Positions 34,299 through 43,139 of a DNA stretch of 64,000 bases are shown here, piece after piece. Source of the DNA: Agarophyton chilense (Eukaryota; Rhodophyta; Florideophyceae; Gracilariales; Gracilariaceae); assembly GCA_030374765.1 (NCBI GenBank), contig JARGXX010000121.1, positions 434,001-498,000 of the forward strand. Reading direction: 5' to 3'. Under the pieces are notes generated by a model. It made no database searches and was not told the DNA's origin. It was given only the letters and a program-made list of their open reading frames with translations. Position 1 is the first letter of the stretch. Every line of letters begins with the position of its first letter. The position numbers were made by a program, and so were the translations under genes.

Positions 34299-35217
34299 TC
34301 ACTGACATCTCGATAGGACGCTCCATTCTCTGTTTCCACTTATCTCAGCAGAAGATGTGCGGGCGGTACGCGCCGTGAAAAAATCATTGTTTAATCTTCC
34401 TAGATGAAGCGACCTTCTCCAAAGGTCCACGAACCAAGCTCCTCTTCTGTAGATTCTCTCTTGATTCGCTCTCATGCTGCCACGGGCAGCAGCCAAAGCA
34501 CTTGCGTGCACATCTTCGAGCATTTCCGTATGATTCTTCGCCCTCATTCTGGCTTCTTTGCGAGCTTCCTCGGGGAGGCGCTGTTCTAGTTTAAACGCTT
34601 GGGAAATGCCCCGTAAATGGGCTTCTCTCTCCTTCGATATTTTCTTCTGAAGCCCGTCGGCTCGCTTCATAAAGTCGTCAAGCTTGGCGGTCATTAACCG
34701 ACTCGTCTCAAGCTTCGCATTTAGTCGCACAATCTCATTCTCCTGAGCTCTCTCGACAACCTTTGATGTAGGAAGTTGTTTTCCAGAGATTTCCGGGACC
34801 GCTCCAGATTTTTTATATGTTCGGAAAAGTTCTTGAGTTCTTCATTCATGACAGATAGCTCCTCCTCTCTCAATCGCAAATTTTTCTCCGAGTGCTTGAT
34901 CAGTCTTTCCGTCTCCTCAAGAACTTTTGCTTCGTCCTGGGCGTTCTTTTCTTCTCTGAAGCAAGTACATGAACCTCTTTCAACAACAGGTCCATTTCGT
35001 ACAGAAGGCTACCGTATTCTGCGTTTGAGTAATTTTGTTGAGCGTCACTGAGCTGCTTCCTTGTGATATCCAGTTGATTTACAAGGTTTCCAACGGACGT
35101 TGAGGATTGCCTCTCAGTGCGCATGAGATCCAACGTGATCTGTAAGGACAGCAGATCATTGTGAGTTTGAAGAACGAGCGTTCGGGTCGTGTCAGACCTT
35201 GAATCGCTCATAGACAT
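34299..35217 (-). CDS. Coiled-coil protein (two compensating frame breaks)
   Basis: The chosen start is the MSMSDSRSD methionine at 35217. The protein is almost wholly heptad-like: QLDITRKQLSDAQQNYSN, then after a frame change near 34945 EKNAQDEAKVLEETERLIKH and LREEELSVMNEELKNFSEH. After a second, compensating change near 34775 it returns to the first frame with VVERAQENEIVRLNAKLETS and GLQKKISKEREAHLRG, ending at 34299. About 300 residues. The two changes cancel each other, which fits single-base indels (assembly error or recent damage) or unresolved introns. No membrane segment or catalytic motif is seen and the family is not recognised. It lies in the same orientation as the neighbouring MED13-like gene. 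Confidence 0.55.
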
Positions 35218-35891
35218 TCCGCTTCAGAATGGTGTCGCACATGCGTGGGTTGCTGGGTGGCTTTGGAATGGTATCATTCACCGTCTCATCTGCCGGTTCA
35301 GAGTCACCATCATCATCATCAGTCGCGCTAAGCGACGAAGTACCTTCTGCTGGGATAGGGGCCATGCTTATCTTTCATTGCGCGTGGGGCACCTCTGCTT
35401 GATGCATGCGATTCAGATATATCTCTTCTACGTTTGTGTGGTTTGCGGCGTAGTCAAACTCATCTTCAGTATGGCCCTTTTGAATCCTTTCCTGGTAGTC
35501 CATCACGACAAAAACCGGTAGCAGGCTCATTCTACTTTCGGCATCGCTGCCTATGTAGCTAGCGTTTGTGTCTACACTCTGTTGACTGAGCCGTGAGAGG
35601 ACCCCTAATTGTTAAGAAGCCGAGAAAGATGGCTGGCCGTGGAGCTATGCCTCGCTGCTGCTTCCCAAGGAATGGCCTTCCGTACCTTCTTTGGCATTAA
35701 TATCATGCATGGCATCTATGAACCCATTCAAGCATTTGACAATATCAGTCCATGTCATGCGAACAGTCACAATCTGAAACGCACGACTCAATAGAAGACT
35801 AAGATGCTGAGCTTCGCCTGTATGACATTTACGTCAAGCTGAAAGAAGGTGAGGGTGGGGAGGACTAGTTCCAGCGAACTCTCAAAGAGCT
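35218..35891. other. No gene recognised
   Basis: Plus-strand frames at 35189-35521 and 35609-35794 have no recognisable motif. The first ~100 bp may hold the promoter of the coiled-coil gene. Confidence 0.45.
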
Positions 35892-36235
35892 TTACACGAA
35901 GCCACCGAAACCGACATAGTCGGAATACTGCTTGTGATCTTCATCGAGTAGGTCGACACCACCACACTTGATAAAGACATCGTCGTAGTCGTAATCATCA
36001 GCGACAGCGCGCGTGTGGGCGTGCGGCTGTGCGGCTGGCGACGAAGGCTGGTCGTCTTCGTCCTCGCTGACAGACGCCGTGGAAGAGCTCTGCTAGCACA
36101 GTCGCATATCCTCACGGATGTTACTGGTAGCCGACCAGGAGATTCGGACGAACCCGCACGCCGCTTTGCATTCGGTTCTGCGTGCCTATGGCGGTGGCGG
36201 CTAATGGAGAGTGTGCGCTTGCGCTTCGGTGGCAT
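35892..36235 (-). CDS. Small basic-to-acidic protein, possibly with a 32-nt intron
   Basis: From ATG at 36235 the frame reads MPPKRKRTLSISRHRHRHAE, a nuclear-localisation-like basic start. If GTAAC...CTAG (36093-36124 on the plus strand) is removed as a 32-nt intron in phase 0, the protein continues SSSTASVSEDEDDQPSSP and ends VFIKCGGVDLLDEDHK then QYSDYVGFGGFV with a TAA at 35892-35894. Without splicing, the same frame gives a less protein-like tail to 35882. The spliced version has balanced composition and a clean stop, but an intron that short would be unusual. Family not recognised; about 100 residues. Confidence 0.4.
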
Positions 36236-36512
36236 TTCGGTTGGCACAGCGCGACGCCGCAGCCATACGAAGCATGACACCCCACCAAAAGAGAAGGCGT
36301 ACATATCTTCCCTTGCCCTGTATGGAGATTCAATTTGGAGAGGATATCGGGTTCTTGCGGTTCTCGCGAGTCAATGAAGCCGGCTTGGTGCAAAGCGCCT
36401 TTACATACAACTGATATTGTTCCGTCATCACTCGTTCTGCTTCGGATAAGCCTTTTCCATTTCCTTTCTTACAGGGTGTTGAATCCACTACCGAATTAGA
36501 AATAAAAGCGAC

Positions 36513-39500
36513 TCATTCGAATGGAAAAGCAGTATGGGTTCGAAATGAACATTTCTGGTATACAGAGTACAAATCTCGTAAGAATACGTTAACATCTTCT
36601 TGGATATCCTTTGGTGCTTTCGCAACATATTCTACATTCTTCCGTTCGCTATATGGTTCAAACCGAGCCTTTTTCCACGTTGGAAGGGTTCTACCAAAAG
36701 TCTCCACCCACTCCTTCTTGTCGCCCACACACACTTTCGAAGGCTTGAGAGGAAATACGGCTTCAGATTTTCCCATGTAGTCGTTGATAGAAAGCGGAAC
36801 CAGTAAGCCGGGCACGTTGTGTTTAGGTTCCCGGATAAGCTCGGGGTCAGGAGATTCCCCTGATCTAGTTTGCGAAAGCTTCGGTCCGCAAGCAAGAGAC
36901 CCCAGACACGTCTTAAAACAGTGAATGGTTACCAACGCTGGCGGCAACCCAAGAAGCACCCGTCGCAGTGTAGCCGAAAAAATCTCATTTGTTTCAAAAT
37001 CCATAGAAACTCTTTCCTTCTGGGGGAGATCCATAGTATCATTCAAACTTCCCCGGAACAGAGACAGTTCATTCATTGAAAAGAGCTGCAATTGAAGTAG
37101 AGAAATGAGATAGTGAACTTCACCTTCTCTCTTGCAGAAAGTCCTTCCATTTGAAGAACATGAGACTGCGTGGACATATGCCTTTGTCGACCCATGCTGT
37201 GCGGACCTCTTAGGACCCCTCTGACCCGTACAGGAAGGCTTCTGATCTTCCTCTCGAGCTCCGTGTGAAGAGCTTTGTGAAAGAGAGTTTTCACTCACGG
37301 TCGACGATATTCCCCAGTGTGAATTACGATACGCTGATAAAACATAGCACGCACTGGCACAATCAACGGCAACGGAGTCTGCCAACTTCAAGGCATGCAT
37401 CTCAGGAGTACGGTCCCCAACTGTAGCTTCTTGGTCCCGCTTTTCACTGGCGCCCTCAGCGATGAGCTCATGCAAGGAACTCAACGTTGTGGGCGAGTAT
37501 GTCTTCTGCTCGGGGCTTTGGGCCTTCCTTTATTCGTCGTCATTTGATTCTGATAGATCCCACTCCGATTCTTTGCAAAGCAGAGATGGGTCCTTCCCTT
37601 CGCTCTTAAGCCGAAGCCTGGAGAACCTCTTACGTTTCCTTCGAAGAATGTAAAATGATTGGCGGTTTTCCATATGGTCTTGCTCTCTGTTGCACGCTGA
37701 CCAGTTTCCAAGAAACCTTTCACATCATCATCCTTATACGTTTTCAAGAGACGAAACTTCCATTGCGAATTATATAGTTTCGAAAATCATCTTATCTTGC
37801 GGACGCCCTGAGAAGTGGCCAATCGCACACGACGGCGCTCTGTCAAATCCTCTTTAAAGAACGCAGTGAGATTTTCACTTACATTCGAACTCTGCGGCCT
37901 GCGGTCTGTGAGTGGGGATTTAAAGTTCTTCAATGCTGCACGAACGATATCTGTTGGTGATAGATTGCTTATTTTTTCATCCGTCTGAGACTGAACATTG
38001 CCTCCACTCTGACGCGCAATAGACGATTCTTGGAGTGCTTTAAGTCCACGTCCATATTCGCGGTTTGTCCGCCTTGTTTTCCATCAGGGTGCATGGAACC
38101 TGGATTCGCGGTCTGCTCTTCAGATCTTTGTTCGTTTTCAAAGTTTGGTTGAATGAAATTCTCGTCGGTCCCAACATTATTCTCGTCTTCCTGCAAGCCT
38201 TTATACATTCCGTCAGGGAAGAACTTTGCCACTTCATCCAACGTACTAAAGTCAGTCATGCCCTTTCCTATGTCAATTCCTTGCCCACCATGAAGGAAAT
38301 CATGTGCATTGGATTCACCTCCATCCAAGGAGAAAGAGTCGAGTCCACTGTTAGAGTTGATGGCAAATGTTGGCTCGCTTTTCATGTTCGCTAAAAGAAT
38401 TGCCTCGTTCTTCGTCTCTGCTATATTATTCAAACCAGTATTTCCAGTCCCATTTTGTTGCGTTCCAGCAAGACCTTGTGCAATAGTTATCCCGCCTTCT
38501 ACGAAGTTCTGCGCCCCCAAATCAGCAACATCCGGAACTGCGAGTTCAGGGAACACCCCTCTTCCACGAGTGAATGGCGCGTGGCGAGAGCAGGGTCTTG
38601 TTTTTTGTCTTTCTGAAGGGATCGAATGGCAGCGTTAAGAGACTCCGCAGTTGAGGCGTCGTCTTTGAATAGCACAGAAGCTTGCTGAGAAGGGGATTCC
38701 GTGGGAGAATGGGTGCGGTTGGTGTTGGCCGGAGGGCTACTCGGAGAGGGGGACCTTGGACGTTATCTTGACATCCACAAGCTCGAGGTTTTGATACGTT
38801 TCTTGGGGTCTGGCACAGCTTTAGATACAGCTGCAGAACTGGCCGAATCTGCAGGCAACAGCGTTTCGTTGGTGAGAATCACTGCTCGTGGATGAGGAAC
38901 GACTAATTCGTTTTCGAACTTGACAAACACAACCGAGGAATCCAACTCCATAGGCAAGGATGGACTACGAGGATACATGCCGGCTTCGAGCCATCTGTAA
39001 AGGACGGACTCGGTTAGAGCATCGCCAGTCGGGGCACGTCGAGATAACCGATCTGGGCTGCCAAGAGGTGCAGTTGGGACGTGTAAGGAGTGATTAGGGT
39101 CTCGCAACAAGTCTTGGTCTGTGATTCTCCGAGCGGTTGAGTTCTTTACGATGACTCGGATGATTACACGAGGGTCCGGTGGTAAGGAGAGCGATACCGA
39201 GAAGAAATATGCAAGGCCTACGGACGGATGTCCAACCTGGTGGGCAACACGGAGCGCTCCCTGTGACTGCAAGAGAGAGAGAATGGTTTGTTTGCCACTT
39301 TTTCGAAGCTGCTCAAGAGGTTGAGGTGATTGGACATCCAGAAGCGAGATGCTGGGGTCTGGGGGCGTGAGGTGGAACTGGCGTAAAAGGCAGCGAGACA
39401 AGCGGCGAGTGTTGTTTCGGCGATGACGAGAAAGGTTGGCCTCGGCATTGGAATAAGGGAGGAAAAACTCACGTTCTGAGAGAAGCTGCGGGGCGAAACG
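36513..39500 (-). pseudogene. MED13: MED13-like Mediator kinase-module subunit, broken and C-terminally truncated
   Basis: MED13 links the CDK8 module to core Mediator. The N-terminal part (about 39500-38766) reads LAYFFSVSLSLPPDPRVIIR and later HVPTAPLGSPDRLSRRAPTG with LYRWLEAG and VVFVKFENELVVPHPRAV, matching the layout of the MED13 N-terminal domain. A single TAA at 38763-38765 interrupts it; the same frame then goes on through a Ser/Pro-rich region to about 38570. The middle (38556-37969) is a low-complexity acidic stretch in another frame. The last piece (37484-36513) ends in a MID-like block: LPTWKKARFEPYSERKNVEY, FLRDLYSVYQKC, RTHTAF, which fits the LPxW...EPY...FxxDLxxVYxxC signature of MED13. 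A TGA follows at once, and no C-terminal PIWI-like half is found on this strand downstream. Frame changes may be introns, but the stops and missing end suggest decay. Confidence 0.68.
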
Positions 39501-40167
39501 GCTGAAGAGTCGGCGCAGCGAAATTCACTGGCGCGTGGTTTGCTCGGACGAAAGACCAGGGTTCATCCAGTTGATGGCGAAAAGCCAGGCGGATATGGCG
39601 TTTGCAATTTGCGTACGCCACACGTGGCACACTTGCAGCGCTCACGTCGCTTTTGTGCCATGTACGTCCAAAATGGGGCGCGCGGGCAGTTGTTTCAAAA
39701 GGGAACCGATGTCCGGGTATCACTGAATACGTGCACGGCTCTTTGTAGAGGTCCAAAACACCCGGCAACTGCGATGCTCAAACCACCACCACAACCACCA
39801 CGAACCCCATCCCTCTCCTTCCCTGGACCCTCCTTCTCCCTCTCTCTCATCTCTAGTCATCCTTAAGCCCCAGCTCGCCGCGCACCAAACGTTTACCGCG
39901 CTGCTCGGACCCCTGCATACAGCCGCACACCGCCATCCCCATCCCCACAGCCTCGCATTCCCCTCCTCCCTTTTCCCTCAGCGCTTTCACCGAGGGTGCA
40001 TCCAACGTTGCACGTTACGCGACCTCTTTCTGAAAGCCAACCCGCGAACTCGCCATCTTGTTGGGATCCGCGCACCGACTGCTTCCAAACATCATTTTAT
40101 TTTGCCTCAACTGTCGTCAACGTTATCCACATTCTCTCCAGCGCCCTCCTCGGGGCAACAATCTTTC
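39501..40167. other. Putative upstream region shared by MED13-like gene and DCP1
   Basis: Pyrimidine-rich on the plus strand from 39780 to 39990. Open frames here (39469-39768 minus, 39996-40562 plus) have no recognisable motif. The minus-strand frame could be a first exon of the MED13-like gene because a CAG precedes the open reading near 39530, but this is not shown. Confidence 0.35.
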
Positions 40168-40465
40168 TCCGATCTCTTGCTGAATCCACTGGAAACGCCA
40201 ACTCAGCTTTCACAACCCATGTTTGTACCACCTTCACCAAAAAATCATCTCCCGCCGCAACCCCGTCTGCAACTAACCATAACATTGCCGTTTCCTCCAC
40301 CTCCCTTCTATGTGCGACATACCTTCTCCGACTTCCTGCTAAATACAATCCACAGCCAACTTCGTCTTCACAATCAACATTTGTACAACCACAACCAAAA
40401 TATCATCTGCCGCCGCGACCTCGACCGCAACCCCGTCCTCAACTAAACCCCGCACCATCTTCCGC
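40168..40465. repeat. Imperfect tandem duplication, about 158 bp
   Basis: CTCCGATCTCTTGCTGAAT at 40168 and CTCCGACTTCCTGCTAAAT at 40326 begin two diverged copies. Both contain TTTGTAC followed by CAAAAAATCATC or CAAAATATCATC and CCGCAACCCCGTC. It lies directly before repeat R2. Confidence 0.7.
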
Positions 40466-40528
40466 TTCACCACCGCCGCAACCCTGTGCCCAACTCACCC
40501 CCGTACCATCTTCCCCTCCACCAACTTG

Positions 40529-40664
40529 CGACTGCTTCCACGTAACCTCATTCAACCAATGAATTTACTTCTTTCACGTTACTTCATTCATCTAATGAAT
40601 ATCCTTCTTTTACATAACCTTGCTGCATATATAAGCCAATCATCTCTGGCAGAATATATCGGTA
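40529..40664 (-). repeat. Inverted-repeat copy R2
   Basis: The reverse complement matches 24937-25077, including the three GGTTACGTGAAAGAAG-type 36-bp subunits in slightly decayed form. It contains TATATAAGCCAAT, a TATA-like and CCAAT-like combination, on the plus strand facing DCP1 about 490 bp downstream. Confidence 0.8.
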
Positions 40665-41000
40665 GTATTTTAAAATATCCCGTAACCCCGCAGCCGATTC
40701 GTCATCATCTTTTCCTATGGCCTAACGCAGTGCGCGGCTGATTCCGTCCAGCTCGTCTAACAGTCGCGATCGCTGCACTTGAACCCCCACTCCTGCGTAT
40801 CTTCGCCATGTGCGCGGTCCCGTTGCATCTTGCGGTCCCTGGTCAACTCCCAATGGTCACCCTCATCCCTTCGCTTCCCTCCCGCCTTCCCCATGTCACG
40901 AGCAAGCCCTTGTGAACAGACAACTTTCGAGCCGGAAACGCCGTGCCGAACCGGCTTACAGCTGTGCCTTGCGAAACAATGCGACCATCTCTACCATCCA

Positions 41001-41025
41001 CCCCCCCCCCCCCCCCCCCCCCCCC
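41001..41025. repeat. Poly(C) run of 25
   Basis: Homopolymer 93 bp before the DCP1 start codon. It keeps an upstream frame open by encoding poly-Pro but lies outside the chosen coding sequence. Its length is likely unstable. Confidence 0.95.
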
Positions 41026-41117
41026 TCGCTGTCTCCCCCGTTTCTCCCGTACGGCTTTTAGGCGTGTCTCCGTGCGATTCATCTCGGGCCCCGAACGGTC
41101 TCGTGCTTTCCGTGAGT

Positions 41118-41966
41118 ATGACGGCTGGTATTGATTTCGACCCTGCACGTCGTGATGCTATCCCCGCTAAAATGAACTTTTCCGTGCTGCAAAGAGCCGA
41201 CTCAGCTGTTACAAAGGTACTCAAACTTGACTCGCACCTCTGTCTCCATAAGCTCGACGACAACCAAGCGTGGCGTCGACTGGATATCAAAGGCTCTCTC
41301 TTTGTCGTCGAGCTCCATGTAAACCATCCGAACAACTCTGCCCGCGCTCGCCACCGCATTTTCATCATACATCGCAAAAGCCTTGAAAACTATTCCGATG
41401 ACTTCGTCATCGGAAACAAGGAGATCCAGCTTCAAGACCAGATGATCATTTACCCAAACTCCAAACAGAAAACAATCGGAATCTGGTTTTATCATAAACC
41501 TGAGGCTTCTTCCGTTTTTCAACTTCTCCAGGCTCTTGTAGAAGGAAGAAATCTCTCTGCGACTCATTCACCGCCCGTCGAAATGCTCTCCTCCTCCCAA
41601 TCCTCCGAAAAGTCTGCCTCAAAACCTCAATCTGCCCACCTTCTCGATACCTCCCCACGCACTCAACGTACACAGAAGCGCGCCCCACGTAAAGCCAATA
41701 TCAAGAACGCAAAGACCCTTCCTCAAATTCCCAACCCGCGTCTTCAGAAACTGCCCATCGATGCACGCTTGCAAACCACCCAAAATCCCACACCGAGTGA
41801 GGCGTCCAGTGTGCAAGATAATTCACCAGAGCGCTTCTTTCCCGGATTGAAACATTTTCATGGCGTAGCCGGTGCCACTCTACCACCTGATGTGAAAAAT
41901 TCTTCCGTGATGGAAAGTGTCGCAGTAACTATCCAACGTTGGATCGAAGAAACGACCCGCCACTGA
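41118..41966 (+). CDS. DCP1: mRNA-decapping enzyme subunit 1 (DCP1)
   Basis: DCP1 binds and activates the decapping hydrolase DCP2 in cytoplasmic mRNA decay (P-bodies). The 282-residue protein starts at MTAGIDFDP; an upstream in-frame extension runs through a poly(C) tract and is rejected as 5' UTR. Residues about 19-142 form the EVH1-type DCP1 domain: a helix (NFSVLQRADSAVTKVLKL), then AWRRLDIKGSLFVVELH, the HRKSLENY block, IQLQDQMIIYPNS and GIWFYHKPEASSVFQLLQAL, in the order expected for DCP1 proteins. The rest is a Ser/Pro/Gln-rich tail with a basic patch (KRAPRKANIKN); no clear C-terminal trimerisation helix is seen. The frame has no breaks. With the DCP1 fold motifs all present, this is the best-supported host gene in the window. 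Confidence 0.9.
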   Translation: MTAGIDFDPARRDAIPAKMNFSVLQRADSAVTKVLKLDSHLCLHKLDDNQAWRRLDIKGSLFVVELHVNHPNNSARARHRIFIIHRKSLENYSDDFVIGNKEIQLQDQMIIYPNSKQKTIGIWFYHKPEASSVFQLLQALVEGRNLSATHSPPVEMLSSSQSSEKSASKPQSAHLLDTSPRTQRTQKRAPRKANIKNAKTLPQIPNPRLQKLPIDARLQTTQNPTPSEASSVQDNSPERFFPGLKHFHGVAGATLPPDVKNSSVMESVAVTIQRWIEETTRH

Positions 41967-42065
41967 ACGATTCGAATGATGAAGAATGGAAGACTGCATT
42001 TACTTTGCAAACAAACTCGAGAATAAGCCCGATTCACAACATCACAAGCCGAACCTCAAGTCGAA

Positions 42066-42464
42066 ATGTTCGACGCTCGAGTGACCGTGGTATGCGAAAC
42101 AGAAATCCTCAGGGCTCTGAATTCGCTTTTTTCCAATTGCTCGACGGTAAATCCATCGCCTCCACTGGTTTTCGGCCTCGATAGTCCCGAAACTCATCCC
42201 ACCCTGTGCGCTCTTGAGAGTAAAGAGAGTACAGTAGATGCGGTCAAAGAGTACGAGAGGCAAAGCATTAGCCGTAAAAACGTGTTGCGAATGCAATGGG
42301 CTTCGACAGAGAGGTTGTTCCGAAAGAGAGCCGATCTTCATAGGTCATTGAGCGCTGAGAAGTGGCTTGGTACAGAGGAGACAACAACTCCTATTACCTT
42401 CCCCGATGAAATCCCACAACGGCGCGAACGCGGTCGAATCGTTTCAACTCGACGAAATGACTGA
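42066..42464 (+). CDS. Hypothetical open frame between DCP1 and the TsaD fragment
   Basis: A 132-residue frame with balanced composition, charged in its second half (KNVLRMQWASTERLFRKRAD) and ending RREIVST-like (RRERGRIVSTRRND). It overlaps a second frame (41939-42184). No domain is recognised; it might be a 3' exon of DCP1 or chance. Confidence 0.25.
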   Translation: MFDARVTVVCETEILRALNSLFSNCSTVNPSPPLVFGLDSPETHPTLCALESKESTVDAVKEYERQSISRKNVLRMQWASTERLFRKRADLHRSLSAEKWLGTEETTTPITFPDEIPQRRERGRIVSTRRND

Positions 42465-42532
42465 ATTGAAACACCGAATGTGAGTCAGAACATATCATTC
42501 GTTGAGATGCACATGTTACTGTCATTGATAAA

Positions 42533-42790
42533 GTGAGTAGTCAGGCACTTTATGACTCAAATCTATGCGAAAGAGATTTAGATGCCGTCGCAGCTACTAT
42601 GAGACCCGCATTGGAGATTTATCTCTGCGTTGGGTATCAAGCAGCTCGCCAAATAGCGCAGAAGCAAAAAAAAGATATTTTCGCAGTCAATCATCTTGAG
42701 GGAGATGTTCTTGTTGCACGCCTCGAGTCGCACACGCCTTTTCCGTTTCTTACGCTGCTTGTACCAGGTGTGAAAATTGTCATTGAAGAC
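42533..42790 (+). pseudogene. Fragment of a TsaD/Qri7/OSGEPL1-type tRNA t6A enzyme
   Basis: TsaD-family proteins install threonylcarbamoyl on A37 of ANN-decoding tRNAs. The fragment contains ERDLDAVAATMRPALEIYLC then VGYQAARQIAQ, DIFAVNHLEGDVLVARLES and FPFLTLLV, which match in order the central TsaD/Kae1 region (DLDAVAVTxGPG, VG...A...A, VNHLEGH, FPFLxLLVSGGH). The second His of the metal-binding HLEGH motif is Asp here, the GPG before it is altered and the SGGH motif after it is absent; similarity stops there. The N-terminal and C-terminal thirds are not found nearby. A decayed or captured gene fragment, not an active enzyme. Confidence 0.7.
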
Positions 42791-43139
42791 CTTTGTCCTC
42801 GACGGGAACACATCCAGATCACGAACCCGAAAAAAGCGATTCGTTTGGACGTGAACAGGACTTCAAGCAGCTTTCATTCCCTTTGTCTGCACGCGTTCTG
42901 TGGGCCATCTTCGGAGAGAGGTCCAGCAAGCCCGTGATCCCTATCGAACGGCTACGTAGCGAACGAGTGTTCATTTACGTTGTCAGCACGCCCTGCTTTT
43001 CGTGACGGTCTACGAGAGATTCCGAGGCGCTTATCGAAAGGATCACGTGATGCGGTGCAAAAACGCAGAGAACAGGAGGATCATTCGGAGTTCTCTGAAA
43101 CCCAAGCCGCCTGTTACAGCTTCTAGCAGGAAGGACGCA

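Noticed and set aside
24937..40664. One giant transposon bounded by R1 and R2
   Set aside because: No target duplication is visible, the repeats are diverged, and the segment holds unrelated pieces (element B, MED13-like gene).
40779..41117. N-terminal extension of DCP1 including a poly-Pro run
   Set aside because: It depends on an unstable poly(C) tract and lies before the natural ATG that starts the conserved DCP1 domain.
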